64,000 bases of DNA from Natrinema limicola JCM 13563. GTDB lineage: Archaea; Halobacteriota; Halobacteria; Halobacteriales; Natrialbaceae. Within the stretch, counting starts at the first letter, position 1; each line of letters begins with the position of its first letter. The notes under the pieces are model-generated. The model saw only the letters and a program-made list of their open reading frames with translations, had not been told where the DNA came from and ran no database searches. Location: positions 113,002-177,001 of the forward strand of contig NZ_AOIT01000010.1 in the NCBI RefSeq assembly GCF_000337475.1, written 5' to 3'. Below are positions 16,488 through 25,580 of this stretch, piece by piece. The position numbers and the translations under genes were made by a program.

Positions 16488-17621
16488 TTAGATCTCGAGC
16501 ATCCGATCGAGTGCGACGCCCGCGAGTTCTTTCTCCTCGGGGGCGACCTCGATCACGTTGTGTTCGCGGCCCGCCGCGAGTTCCTCGAGCACCCAGGTCA
16601 GATAGTTGGGGTCGATCTGGCGCATGGCGTTGCAGTCCATGCAGGCGTCGCCACAGAGCGGAACGACGTCGACCTCGGGGTGCCACCGCTGGAGGTGGTT
16701 CGTGAGGTGGACCTCGGTGCCGATCGCCCAGGTGTCGCCGGGGTCGGCCTCGGCGATCGTCTCACAGATCGTGGCCGTCGAGCCGGCTTTGTCGGCGGCT
16801 TCGACGACTTCGCGGCGACACTCGGGGTGGACGATGACCTTTGCACCGGGGTTGTCTTCGCGAACCTGTTCGATGTGTTCGACGCGGAATCGCTCGTGGA
16901 CCTGGCAGTAGCCGTCCCAGAGGATGATGTCGCGGTCCGCCACTTCGGCGGCGTCTTTGCCCTCCGGATTCCAGGGGTCCCACTGGGCAATTTCGTCTTC
17001 CATGCCGAGTCGGTGGGCAGTGTTCTCCCCGAGGTGCTTGTCTGGCAGGAACAGCACCTTGTCACCTTTGTCGAAGGCATATTCGAACGCTTTGTGGGCG
17101 TTCGACGAGGTACAGACGAGCCCGCCTTGGCTCGCACAGAAGGCCTTCAGGTCGGCATAGGAGTTCATGTACGTGATCGGGATAATGTCGTCATCGGACG
17201 CGGCGGCGGTGATCTCGGCCCACGCGCTGTCGACCTGCAGCGCCTCGGCCATGCCCGCCATCGGACACGACGCCTCCATGCTCGGGAGGATCACTGACTG
17301 GTCGTCGTCCGTGATGATGTCGGCGCTCTCGGCCATGAACGTCACGCCGCCGAAGATCACGTATTCGGCGTCGGCCTCGGCGGCCTGCTTCGAGAGCTGG
17401 TAGGAGTCACCGATGAAGTCCGCGTGCTCGACGATCTCCCGTCGCTGGTAGTTGTGGCCCAAAATGACGACGTCGTCGCCGAGTTCGGCGAGCGCCGCCT
17501 CGATGCGTTCTGTCCGCTCGTTTTCTTCGAGATCGCGATATCGTGGCGGGAGTTGTTCGAGATTGTCGTATTTGAACAAACTGAGATCGGTTTCGAACTC
17601 CGCCGTTTCCATATTGGCCAT
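16488..17621 (-). CDS. nadA: Quinolinate synthase
   Basis: 377 residues. Condenses iminosuccinate with dihydroxyacetone phosphate using a [4Fe-4S] cluster. The cluster cysteines appear in 'GGLVCTSSNAHKAFE', 'VHPECRREVVEAAD' and 'LCGDACMDCNAMRQIDPNYLTWVLEEL'; substrate motifs include 'ILGHNYQRREI' and 'MAESADIIT'. First gene of the nad operon. A TATA-like run (TTATTCAA, minus strand, around 17664-17671) lies about 45 bp upstream of the start. Confidence 0.97.
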   Translation of the reverse strand: MANMETAEFETDLSLFKYDNLEQLPPRYRDLEENERTERIEAALAELGDDVVILGHNYQRREIVEHADFIGDSYQLSKQAAEADAEYVIFGGVTFMAESADIITDDDQSVILPSMEASCPMAGMAEALQVDSAWAEITAAASDDDIIPITYMNSYADLKAFCASQGGLVCTSSNAHKAFEYAFDKGDKVLFLPDKHLGENTAHRLGMEDEIAQWDPWNPEGKDAAEVADRDIILWDGYCQVHERFRVEHIEQVREDNPGAKVIVHPECRREVVEAADKAGSTATICETIAEADPGDTWAIGTEVHLTNHLQRWHPEVDVVPLCGDACMDCNAMRQIDPNYLTWVLEELAAGREHNVIEVAPEEKELAGVALDRMLEI

Positions 17622-17838
17622 TTCACGTCACCTATGGGTAACACCACATCACACGCGAGTATTGAATAACTTTTTCCTTCGAAAGTAGAATTCGGGAGAA
17701 TACTATCCGTGAATACGCCGACCGAAAGTCGATAGCGCGGGATTTGGCCCGCCGGACGTCGTCCTCGAGAAGATGACTGCCGAGAGTGGCGACGACGAGC
17801 TAGCCGATCTGTGCTCGTTCTGTTTTCAACTCGAAGCT

Positions 17839-17947
17839 ATACGACCGGACAACAATCAGTGAATACGCGATCGCGTCTCGACGACTGTCGCCGTCGGCGA
17901 CAGCGTCGTGGGTGCGATCAGGGATGAACCGTTTTGTCCGGCAGTAT
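17839..17947. repeat. Dispersed palindromic repeat family C, copy 1
   Basis: About 109 bp. The ends ATACGACCGGACAAC and TTTTGTCCGGCAGTAT are inverted relative to each other, with an inner GACTGTCGCC/GGCGACAGCGTC hairpin. A second copy is at 29584-29693. It sits in the 400-bp divergent region between nadA and the MGMT-like gene; the remainder of that gap holds promoters but no gene. Confidence 0.65.
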
Positions 17948-18021
17948 AACAGGACCGATGTGAGCCGCCAGTGAGATCCAAGACCGGCGGCTATTCAAGT
18001 CCGGCTTGCCTACGGAATCGT

Positions 18022-18492
18022 ATGGAGGACGTTACCGACGCTGGAATCTACGCGCGGGAATCGCCCTATCTCGATCGGTGCGTGCAAGTGGGGGCTGCCA
18101 GCGGGCGAGTCCTCAGCGTCTCGTTTCCGGACGTGCCCGACGCCGATGCCGAGGCGGATCATCCCGTTCTCGATCAGATCTTCGAGTACTTAGACGGCCT
18201 CGAGCCGGTCAGCTTCGACGACGTACAGGTCGCGATGACCATGCCGACCGACCAGCGGGCTGTTCTCGAGAGCGTCCGGGAGATCCCCTACGGCGATCAG
18301 GTCACTGTCGACACGCTCGCCCGGATGACCTCGGGGCTCGATCACGAGGACGACGACGACATCATCCTCGTCCGGACTGCACTCGACGAAAACCCGACAC
18401 CGATCCTCATCCCGGACCATCGCGTGAGCGACGGCCCGAGCGCCGCGCCGCCGGACGTCGAACAGAAGCTCCGGTCGATCGAGGAACTCTGA
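18022..18492 (+). CDS. MGMT-fold protein with Asp in place of the active-site Cys
   Basis: 156 residues from ATG 18022. The C-terminal half matches the DNA-binding domain of O6-alkylguanine-DNA alkyltransferases: 'REIPYGDQVTVDTLARM' (helix-turn-helix), 'ALDENPTPILIPDHRV' and a final helix. In true MGMT the motif is P-C-H-R-V; here it reads P-D-H-R-V (codons ccg gac cat). The alkyl-accepting Cys is therefore absent, so it cannot work as a suicide methyltransferase. It may be an alkyltransferase-like (ATL) sensor, but with Asp rather than the usual Trp. The N-terminal half is not recognisable. Confidence 0.85.
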   Translation: MEDVTDAGIYARESPYLDRCVQVGAASGRVLSVSFPDVPDADAEADHPVLDQIFEYLDGLEPVSFDDVQVAMTMPTDQRAVLESVREIPYGDQVTVDTLARMTSGLDHEDDDDIILVRTALDENPTPILIPDHRVSDGPSAAPPDVEQKLRSIEEL

Positions 18493-18613
18493 TCGGTTGA
18501 AGACCTCCCTTTCGAAATTCGGTCGCTGTTCTTCCGGCATTGATCCGCTCCGGCCCGATTTCACTTTCACTTTCGGGCTACCTTTTAACCATGGGCCCCG
18601 TGAACACGATGAC

Positions 18614-19051
18614 ATGAGCCAAGCGACGCTCGGCGACGACGAGGAACTGTTCGGAGAAGCGGCCACCGAGATGCGTGCGGACGTCGAGTCCTCGCTCGCG
18701 GACGCCTGGGGAGCACTCCCTGATGCCGACGACGTCTGGGAGACCGATGCCGACAACGTGTTGGGCGTGCTCAACGGCCTCAACTCGGCGCTCGAGGTCG
18801 GCGACGCCGAGGCCCACCTCCGCGATGCGAAAAAGTGGTTCACCATGGGCCAGCGTGCCGACGCCTTCGACGACGCCGACGACCTCAAGGCAGAAATCGC
18901 CGACCTGGAAGCAGCAATCGCGGATCTCTCACGGGCCAGCGAGCAGGTCGGCGACCTCACGTCGACGATTCCGGCGCTTCGCGGCACGCTCGAAGATGCC
19001 GGACTCGCAGACGACGCAGCTGACGATGACGCGGACGAAGCCGAGGAGTAA
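18614..19051 (+). CDS. DUF5790-family haloarchaeal protein
   Basis: 145 residues from ATG 18614. Mostly helical and very acidic, with 'DDVWETDADNVLGVLNGLNSAL', 'HLRDAKKWFTMGQRADAF' and a heptad-rich segment suggesting a coiled coil at about residues 95-125. I recognise it as DUF5790 from memory. Function unknown. A TATA-like TTTTAACC lies about 25 bp upstream of the start. Confidence 0.75.
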   Translation: MSQATLGDDEELFGEAATEMRADVESSLADAWGALPDADDVWETDADNVLGVLNGLNSALEVGDAEAHLRDAKKWFTMGQRADAFDDADDLKAEIADLEAAIADLSRASEQVGDLTSTIPALRGTLEDAGLADDAADDDADEAEE

Positions 19052-19113
19052 TCGATTCCGTTCGGCCGACGTTCCGAATCGTCCCGGCTCTCGGCCGACC
19101 CGCCGTCCGATCC

Positions 19114-19851
19114 TTACCGATGGTCGGGCCGCGAGACGTCACGCTCGGCGACCGTCTCGAGCAGCCGAGCCAGCGAGTCGGCCGCTAACTCGAGCAGCGT
19201 TTCCCCGCGTTGGGCGTCGCCATCGGCCGGATCGCCGACGACACCGTTTTCCGAAAACTCCGCCGAGTCGTAGGCCAGATTGACGTGACTCGTCCAGTCG
19301 CCCCAGCCGTCGGCCGCGTCGGCACGGGCCTCCTCGATCCGATCCTCTCGGACCAGCTCCGGCTCACAGTGGCGAAGCAATGCCGTCTCTAAGGGGCCGC
19401 CGTGGCCCATGTCGGCGCTGTGCTCGCTGACGGCCTCGAACCAGGTGAAGGGGACGACGTAGGCGTCGCCGGCTCGCGTGAGCCGGCCACCGACCACCCG
19501 GAGGGCGTCGACGTTGCCGCCGTGGCCGTTGACGATGACGACGCGGTCGAAGCCGTGGTGTGCGAGGCTTTCGACGGCCTCGCCGACGTAGTCCCGGAAG
19601 GTGTCCTCGGAGACCCACATCGTCCCGGGGAACTGGCGGTGTTCCGCGGCGATCCCGACCGGAATCGCCGGTGCGCGCACGACCTCGCGATCGGTGCGTT
19701 CGATTCCCGCGTCGGCGACCGCCTCCGCGGTCAGCACGTCCGTCCCGAGAGGCGCGTGTGGGCCGTGTTGTTCCGTGCTCCCCACGGGAACGACGGCGAG
19801 ATCGGTCTCGAGGTCTCGAACGTCCGTCCACGTCGCCGCTGTGAGATCCAT
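19114..19851 (-). CDS. Creatininase-family amidohydrolase
   Basis: 245 residues, normal for the family. Metal-binding motifs are present: Glu and His in 'VPVGSTEQHGPHAPLGTD' (residues 21-38), Asp in GTD, 'VIVNGHGGNVDAL' and a distal Glu in 'GHGGPLETALLRH'. Members include creatininase, the formamide hydrolase ArfB of archaeal F420/riboflavin synthesis and MftE-type peptidases. No neighbour distinguishes among these. Confidence 0.88.
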   Translation of the reverse strand: MDLTAATWTDVRDLETDLAVVPVGSTEQHGPHAPLGTDVLTAEAVADAGIERTDREVVRAPAIPVGIAAEHRQFPGTMWVSEDTFRDYVGEAVESLAHHGFDRVVIVNGHGGNVDALRVVGGRLTRAGDAYVVPFTWFEAVSEHSADMGHGGPLETALLRHCEPELVREDRIEEARADAADGWGDWTSHVNLAYDSAEFSENGVVGDPADGDAQRGETLLELAADSLARLLETVAERDVSRPDHR

Positions 19852-19952
19852 GCACGAGTATACTATCGGCTGTACGTCAGTATGGCGGTTCGCCGACTCT
19901 CATGGCGAGCGCAGGCCCAATCCGTTTTCGGCCCCGTCGCGTCCCGTCATCT

Positions 19953-20297
19953 ATGTCCGACAAGAGCCGCGAGCGCGGCGTCGAACTCGGCGACGTACAG
20001 GCGACGCTCACGAACGTGGAGTTCCCGATCGGTCACGACGAGTTACTCGACGCACACGGCGACGAGGAACTCCAAATGAGCGATACCACGACGACACTCG
20101 AGGAGGTCATCGGATCGCTTGGCGAAGATGAGTTCCAAGACTACGGTGCGGTCGAGGGAGCGATCATGAACATGGTCGGCGACGAGGCTATCGGTCGGAA
20201 AAACTACAGCGACCGCACGCCGCCCGCAATGGGCGAGGAGCGGCAAGATGAGGGCGCACCGGACACTGATGGGTACAGCGAGCAAGAGTCGTTCTAG
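19953..20297 (+). CDS. Haloarchaeal DUF5789-like protein
   Basis: 114 residues from ATG 19953. Sequence 'LGDVQATLTNVEFPIGHDELLDAHGDEEL' followed by 'EVIGSLGEDEFQDYGAVEGAIMNMVGDEAIGR' resembles DUF5789/DUF2795-type small acidic proteins, in which a helical domain carries a conserved FP...EL pattern. No catalytic motif. Convergent with the ABC exporter gene. Confidence 0.65.
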   Translation: MSDKSRERGVELGDVQATLTNVEFPIGHDELLDAHGDEELQMSDTTTTLEEVIGSLGEDEFQDYGAVEGAIMNMVGDEAIGRKNYSDRTPPAMGEERQDEGAPDTDGYSEQESF

Positions 20298-20351
20298 GCG
20301 TCGCGTCGCCCTCCTTCCATCGCGTCGAACGATGGCTGTCGGCCGGCACTC

Positions 20352-22316
20352 TTAGTCGTCGTCACCGATTTCGGTCCGTGCCTGCCGGCGCTGCGCACGT
20401 TCGATGAACTCCTGTGGGAGTTCGTCGATCTCGCCGGCTTGCACCCCCCAGAGATGTGAGTAGAGTCCGTCGTTCCTGAGCAACTCCTCGTGTGTCCCGC
20501 GCTCGACGATCTCACCGCCCTCGAGGACGAGAATCTGATCTGCGTCCCTGATCGTCGAGAGTCGGTGCGCGATGGCGAACGTGGTTCGATCTTCCGCGAG
20601 CTCGTCGATCGACCGCTGGATGAGCATCTCGGTCTCGGTGTCGACGTCACTGGTCGCCTCGTCTAACACGAGGATCGCGGGATCTCTGAGGATCGCACGG
20701 GCGATCGAGAGTCGCTGGCGCTGCCCACCCGAGAGCTTGACGCCGCGTTCGCCGACCTCCGTGTCGTAGCCGTCGGGCAGGTTCTGAATGAACTCGTGGG
20801 CTTCGGCCATCTTCGCGGCTTCGATCACGTCCTCGCGGTCGGCGTCGAAGGTGCCGTATTTGATGTTCTCTGCGACGCTGCCATAGAAAAGGAAGGTATC
20901 CTGACTGACGTAGCCGATCGATTCGCGAAGACTCCGGAGGGTGACGTCCTGGATGTTCTGGCCGTCGATCCGAATCGCTCCCTCGTCGACGTCGTACATT
21001 CGCAAGAGGAGCTTGAGGACCGTCGACTTGCCGGCACCGGTCGGCCCGACCAGCGCGAGCGTTTCCCCACCCTCGACGGTAAAGTCGATGTTCTCGAGGA
21101 CTGGCTCCGCTGTCTGTGAATCCTCCGTCTCACGGTCCTCGTAGCTAAACGCCACGTCGTCGTACTCGACGCGGCCGTCAGCCACCGTGAGGCTGGGCGC
21201 GTCGGGGTCTTCGCTGACTCGGTTGGGTTCGTCCATCAGCCCGAAGATGCGTGCGCTCGAAGCGCGAGCGCGCTGATACATATTGATTATTTGTCCGAAT
21301 TGAGCCATCGGCCAGATAAACCGCTGCGTATAGAGAATGAAGACGACGAACATCCCGGTACTGAGCTCACCCGAAAACGGCCCCGGCGGGCCCGAGATGA
21401 CCCAGAGGCCGCCGACGAGGAAGGTAATGACGAAGCCGATCCCCGCGAGCACGCGCAACCCGGGGAAGAACTTGATCCGCGTCCGGATCGCATCCCAGTT
21501 GGCGTCGAAGTACTCCCGAGAGACGTCTTCGACGCGGTCGGATTCGTAGGACTCGGTCGTACTCGACTTGATGACCTGAATCCCGCCGAGGTTGTTCTCG
21601 AGCCGGGAGTTGACCGTCCCGACGGTCGAGCGCACCTGTGCGTACTTCGGCTGGATGGTCTTGATGAACAGGTACGTAAAGCCGGCGATCAGCGGCACCG
21701 GCAGCAAGGCAACCAGTGCGAGCTGCCAGTTGATCGCCAGCAGTAAGCCGCCGATACCCACCACCATCACGAGCAGCCGAAACAGGGAGTTCATCCCGTC
21801 GTTGAGGAATTTCTCGAGGCGGTTGACGTCGTTCGAGAGGATCGACATCATCTCGCCGGTCTGTTTGTCGGCGAAAAAGCCCATGTCCAGTCGTTGCATC
21901 TCGTCGTAGGTGTCGGTCCGAATGTCGTGTTGGACGTTCTGGGCGAACGTGTTGAACCCCCAGTTTCGGGTCCAGTGAAAGATCGCCGAACACAGAAACG
22001 CCCCCGCGACGATCCCGATCGTCAGCCAGAACTGGGCGACTCGTCCGGTTGGGACATACGGTTCAATGAGACCCCCACCCACTGGAAACGCCGCCGCGTA
22101 CGCGACCTCCTGACGGATCACGGCGTCGATCGCGATCCCGAGCATCAGCGGTGGCAACAGATCCAGGACTCGCGCGCCGACGCTCGCGATGACACCGATG
22201 ACCGCAGCCCCGACGTAGTCACTCCCGTACTCGAGGAACAGCCGCTTCATCGGGTTCTCGACCTCCGCCCGTTGTTCCTCGAACGGATCGTCCTCGTCTC
22301 CGTCGGGGCGATTCAT
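20352..22316 (-). CDS. ABC exporter, fused membrane and ATPase domains
   Basis: 654 residues from ATG 22316 (MNRPDGDED). The N-terminal half is a six-TM type I exporter domain (about residues 40-340). The C-terminal nucleotide-binding domain has Walker A GPTGAGKST, Q-loop 'IGYVSQDTFLF', signature LSGGQRQR, Walker B ILVLDEAT and H-loop 'AIAHRLSTI'. One half-transporter, presumably homodimeric, of the lipid/multidrug exporter type. No dedicated substrate gene is adjacent. Confidence 0.93.
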   Translation of the reverse strand: MNRPDGDEDDPFEEQRAEVENPMKRLFLEYGSDYVGAAVIGVIASVGARVLDLLPPLMLGIAIDAVIRQEVAYAAAFPVGGGLIEPYVPTGRVAQFWLTIGIVAGAFLCSAIFHWTRNWGFNTFAQNVQHDIRTDTYDEMQRLDMGFFADKQTGEMMSILSNDVNRLEKFLNDGMNSLFRLLVMVVGIGGLLLAINWQLALVALLPVPLIAGFTYLFIKTIQPKYAQVRSTVGTVNSRLENNLGGIQVIKSSTTESYESDRVEDVSREYFDANWDAIRTRIKFFPGLRVLAGIGFVITFLVGGLWVISGPPGPFSGELSTGMFVVFILYTQRFIWPMAQFGQIINMYQRARASSARIFGLMDEPNRVSEDPDAPSLTVADGRVEYDDVAFSYEDRETEDSQTAEPVLENIDFTVEGGETLALVGPTGAGKSTVLKLLLRMYDVDEGAIRIDGQNIQDVTLRSLRESIGYVSQDTFLFYGSVAENIKYGTFDADREDVIEAAKMAEAHEFIQNLPDGYDTEVGERGVKLSGGQRQRLSIARAILRDPAILVLDEATSDVDTETEMLIQRSIDELAEDRTTFAIAHRLSTIRDADQILVLEGGEIVERGTHEELLRNDGLYSHLWGVQAGEIDELPQEFIERAQRRQARTEIGDDD

Positions 22317-22413
22317 TGCACGGGAGTCAGGGATCGCCAGCAATAAGAATTGTCGACCGATCGAACCAGATCCGGCGTCGGCGGCTGTGGGTCACGCACG
22401 TTCTCGCTGTGGC

Positions 22414-22953
22414 TTACGCGCTGTCACCGGTACCGAGGCTGGTGATGGTCGTCTGATTCGACTCGAGATCGATGTCGACCTCGTCGCCGACTTCGATCCC
22501 GGTCTCGTTCGTGTAACCGCGTGGCACTTCAAGCACCCATTTGCCGCGGCCGGAGTACTCGAGATCGTTGCCGTCTTCGTTCGGGCCGGGCGCGCGGGCG
22601 TGGTGAATCGTCGTGATCTCGCCGTCCGCACCGATGAAGACGATATCGATATCGAAGTCCATCTCGCGCATCACGTAGGTCAGGTCTTGCTCGTTTTCGT
22701 AGATGAACAACATGCCATTACCCGGCTCGAGCGAGTCGTGGTCGCTCAGCCCTGTCCGGCGTTCACTGAAGGAGTCTGCGACGTCGACGTCGATAACCGC
22801 TTTCGGCTCGTCGCTATCGGCATCGTCGGCGACCCGTACCTCGCCGCTGTCGGGCCCCCACGGCGTCGAGACGAGCCCGGCCTGAACGAGGACGACACCG
22901 GCGATCGAGAGGACCGCGATCGCGAGCAATCCCTTGCCTACGCGCCCGATTGT
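22414..22953 (-). CDS. DUF192-family membrane-anchored protein
   Basis: 179 residues from ATG 22953. An N-terminal hydrophobic segment (residues 8-26) is an uncleaved anchor or signal. The rest is a DUF192 domain: 'DSFSERRTGLSDHDSLEPGNGMLFIYENEQDLTYVMREMDFDIDIVFIGADGEI' and the closing 'GKWVLEVPRGYTNETGIEVGDEVDI'. The family is common but has no firm function. It lies next to the ABC exporter on the same strand with a 100-bp gap. Confidence 0.85.
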   Translation of the reverse strand, partial: TIGRVGKGLLAIAVLSIAGVVLVQAGLVSTPWGPDSGEVRVADDADSDEPKAVIDVDVADSFSERRTGLSDHDSLEPGNGMLFIYENEQDLTYVMREMDFDIDIVFIGADGEITTIHHARAPGPNEDGNDLEYSGRGKWVLEVPRGYTNETGIEVGDEVDIDLESNQTTITSLGTGDSA

Positions 22954-23018
22954 CATACACGATAGCTGCACGGCCAGAGAGTAAAGGTTATTCGGACGGA
23001 CCTACTCGTCTCGGATGC

Positions 23019-23092
23019 GGGCTCGTGGTCTAGCTGGTCATGACGCGGCCTTTACAAGGCCGAGGTCGGTGGTTCGAACCCGCCCGAGCCCA
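23019..23092 (+). tRNA. tRNA-Val (anticodon UAC)
   Basis: 74 nt. Acceptor GGGCTCG/CGAGCCC, anticodon stem CGGCC/GGCCG with loop TTTACAA (anticodon TAC), T-arm GGTTCGAACCC, discriminator A, CCA not encoded. A TATA-like GTTATTCG lies about 25-32 bp upstream. Confidence 0.97.
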
Positions 23093-23192
23093 TATTTCTG
23101 CCGCGAACAACTCGTGAGCGGCAGAAATCTGTCGTGAGCGGCGGGTTCGAACGAGAGAAGACGGAGCGAACGAAGTGAGTGACCGTCTTCAC

Positions 23193-23216
23193 GTGGTTCG
23201 AACCCGCCCGAGCCCA
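23193..23216 (+). repeat. Partial copy of tRNA-Val 3' end
   Basis: The 24 bases repeat the T-arm and acceptor 3' strand of the tRNA-Val gene (23069-23092), including the terminal A, about 124 bp downstream. A shorter piece (GCGGGTTCGAAC) occurs between them. No gene lies in the interval. Confidence 0.85.
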
Positions 23217-23354
23217 GTTCTGGGGACCGACAGTGGGTCACGGAACGGTCTCCGAGGACACGTTCTCTAGCGCACGTCACGAACAGAAGCACACTACACC
23301 GCCGATCTCGCAGGAGTCCCCTCGAGTACCCGATTCGACCAGGGTTGCTCGTCG

Positions 23355-23801
23355 TCAGTGTTTGAGCCGCGCAACGTTTTCTCGAATCTGGCCGAGGAGG
23401 CCGTCTCCCGATCTGGGCTGGAGAGCCGAATGCAGCGTCGAGTTTTCCGGTTCGTCCTCGACGACGACCCGGAGATACGGCTCGAGTTGCTCGAAATTAT
23501 CCGCGAGGACGACAGTGTGATTGTCTTCGTTGTGTTCGACGACACCCGCGTCGTCCAGCTTCGGGACGTGACACTGGACCGACGAGACGTAGACGCTCTT
23601 GTACTCGTTTTTTGCCACCTCCTCCGGTGGCACGTCGTGTTCCCAGCCGGCAACCGTCTCGGCCAGCGTCGACAGCTCGATGGGGTCGTCCTGTCCCCGG
23701 AGCGCATAGAGGAGGTACCGTCGCCGCCGGTTCGCCAGTAACTCGAGGATCGTGTCGGCATCGAGTTCGGTGGGCTCTTGACTCGAGGTAAGGGGTTCCA
23801 T
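23355..23801 (-). CDS. DUF7344-type winged-helix regulator
   Basis: 148 residues. The N-terminal 'LDADTILELLANRRRRYLLYAL' followed by 'ELSTLAETVAGWEHDV', 'VYVSSVQCHVPKLDDAGVVEHNEDNHTVVL' is the ArsR-like winged helix that haloarchaea carry in large numbers (DUF7344, from memory). It is expected to be a DNA-binding regulator. Target unknown; it lies between two tRNA genes, with an AT-rich upstream region. Confidence 0.8.
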   Translation of the reverse strand: MEPLTSSQEPTELDADTILELLANRRRRYLLYALRGQDDPIELSTLAETVAGWEHDVPPEEVAKNEYKSVYVSSVQCHVPKLDDAGVVEHNEDNHTVVLADNFEQLEPYLRVVVEDEPENSTLHSALQPRSGDGLLGQIRENVARLKH

Positions 23802-23992
23802 AACACGGTATTACCCTCCGGAGCGGAAAAGGGTGTCTTGAATATCCGATAATCTAACAGACGAACGGTAATCTCACATAGATCTCCGCGTATTGTCTCC
23901 GTTACTGGTTTTTCAGTACCATACTCAATATATTATCCCCCGCTTCAGTCTCCTGTAAGCAGCGTGGAACAACGATCGCGATTCGAAATCCT

Positions 23993-24003
23993 TTTTTATA
24001 TCA
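23993..24003 (+). promoter_or_regulatory. TATA box of tRNA-Phe
   Basis: TTTTTTATATC centred about 25 bp upstream of the tRNA-Phe 5' end, a textbook archaeal TATA element in position. Confidence 0.7.
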
Positions 24004-24022
24004 TGGACAGACATTGAGGCAG

Positions 24023-24096
24023 GCCGCCTTAGCTCAGACTGGGAGAGCACTCGACTGAAGATCGAGCTGTCCCCGGTTCAAATCCGGGAGGCGGCA
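24023..24096 (+). tRNA. tRNA-Phe (anticodon GAA)
   Basis: 74 nt. Acceptor GCCGCCT/AGGCGGC, anticodon stem CTCGA/TCGAG with loop CTGAAGA (anticodon GAA), T-arm GGTTCAAATCC, discriminator A. A TTTTT tract right after it should terminate transcription. Unlike the other three tRNAs here, no downstream copy of its 3' end is seen. Confidence 0.97.
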
Positions 24097-24298
24097 TTTT
24101 TCTGCGAACCAGTGAAAGAGCAGAGTAAGCATTTCTGGGCGGAGATCATCCGGGGAGCGGTATCCCGATTTTACGTGATTCTCGCTCGAGACGCGAGTGC
24201 TCAGCAGATGCTGTCAACGTGAAACGTACGTTCGCGGGGTGTCGCCGATCGACGTCGCGGTCCCGTTTACAGGCGCTGGTCGCGATGCCGTGGAGACG

Positions 24299-24574
24299 TC
24301 ACAGCGGTTCGAGACAGTTTCGACAGTACGTAAATGCGGGATCGTTTTCCACACCGCACTGCTGACACGGGAGTCGCTTGCGGTCTTCAGTGGCGTCGTC
24401 AGACGCCGTTGGCTCTGCTATCGTCGCCTCCGCCTCGAGATCGTTGTGTCGTCGCTCGGACTGTCGCTCGAGGCCGTCCCGATAGATTCCTTTGAGCACC
24501 GGGATACTGATCCCGATCGCAGCGAGTAAGAGGCCGATGACCACTGCGGCGTAAATCTGTTCGGGAGTGGTCAC
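24299..24574 (-). CDS. Membrane-anchored zinc-ribbon protein
   Basis: 91 residues with a GTG start at 24574. One transmembrane helix (residues 8-28), a charged helical linker, then a C-terminal zinc ribbon C-x2-C...C-x2-C (CQQCG...CRNC). The ribbon faces the cytoplasm if the N-terminus is outside. Function unknown, probably a protein-binding adaptor. Confidence 0.75.
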   Translation of the reverse strand: MTTPEQIYAAVVIGLLLAAIGISIPVLKGIYRDGLERQSERRHNDLEAEATIAEPTASDDATEDRKRLPCQQCGVENDPAFTYCRNCLEPL

Positions 24575-24696
24575 AGAGCTACTACGGTCGCGGGCTGTTT
24601 AGTGCTGTCCACTGGTCGGAGCGCCGAACAGTGCTGGGTCTGGCAGAACGTTCGCAACCGCCAACGACTTTCCCGTTACGTCTCGGTACCCAACCT

Positions 24697-25557
24697 GTGA
24701 GCCACAACTCGATCACAAACGAAAGCGAGACGTTCGAGATTGGCGAGACGACTGTTCACCGACTCGGCTTCGGTGCGATGCGACTCTGTGGGGAGGACAT
24801 CATCGGCGCGCCCGACGACGAGGAGGCTGCACGCAAGGTCGTCCAACACGCCGTCGACTGCGGCGTCGACTTTATCGACACGGCCGACTCCTACGGCCCG
24901 GCCGTCAGCGAACGATTGATCGGCGAGGCGATCGGCAACCGAGACGACGTGGTCGTCGCGACCAAGGCGGGGCTACTGCGAAACGACGCGGGCGACTGGA
25001 TCGCGCATGGCGATCCGGACTACATTCGCAATCAGGTACTTACCTCGCTCGACCGGTTGCAAACCGACACGATCGACCTCTACCAGTTTCACCGGCCCGA
25101 CGACGACACGCCCTTCGAGGACTCCATCGCGACGTTTGCGGAACTCAAAGACGACGGGCTCGTCGACGAAGTCGGCGTCAGCAACGTCTCGGCCGAACTC
25201 CTCGACCGCGCTCGCGAACAGGTCGAGATCGCGACCGTCCAGAACCGGTACAACCTGCACGACCGCGGGAGCCGCGAGGTCCTCGAGATCTGTGCCGACG
25301 AGGGCATCGGCTTCATCCCGTGGGCACCGATCGACGGCGACGATCTGGCCGCATACGGCGACCTCCTCGACGAGATCGCCGCGGCCCACGACGCGACGCG
25401 CCGGCAGGTCGCGCTGGCGTGGCTGCTCGAGCGGGCCGATGTCATGCTCCCGATTCCGGGCACGTCCAACCGCGATCATCTCGAGTCGAACGTTGCTGCC
25501 TCACGCCTGTCGCTGTCCGACGCGGAGGTGCAGCGACTGACTCAGGCTGCAGAGTGA
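24697..25557 (+). CDS. Aldo/keto reductase
   Basis: 286 residues from GTG 24697; the ATG-like longer start at 24631 would add a stretch unlike the family. TIM-barrel AKR with 'LGFGAMRLCGEDIIG', the catalytic Asp/Tyr in 'DFIDTADSYGPAVSERLIGEAI', Lys in 'VVATKAG', His in 'YQFHRPD', and NADP-binding 'PIPGTSNRDHLESN'. It reduces an aldehyde or ketone; the substrate is not predictable. Confidence 0.9.
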   Translation: MSHNSITNESETFEIGETTVHRLGFGAMRLCGEDIIGAPDDEEAARKVVQHAVDCGVDFIDTADSYGPAVSERLIGEAIGNRDDVVVATKAGLLRNDAGDWIAHGDPDYIRNQVLTSLDRLQTDTIDLYQFHRPDDDTPFEDSIATFAELKDDGLVDEVGVSNVSAELLDRAREQVEIATVQNRYNLHDRGSREVLEICADEGIGFIPWAPIDGDDLAAYGDLLDEIAAAHDATRRQVALAWLLERADVMLPIPGTSNRDHLESNVAASRLSLSDAEVQRLTQAAE

Positions 25558-25580
25558 GTGCCTGCGACTGTCGGCACGTC

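Noticed and set aside
17690-17838. NAD-responsive operator before nadA
   Set aside because: No convincing palindrome outside the family C repeat could be seen, so no operator was called.
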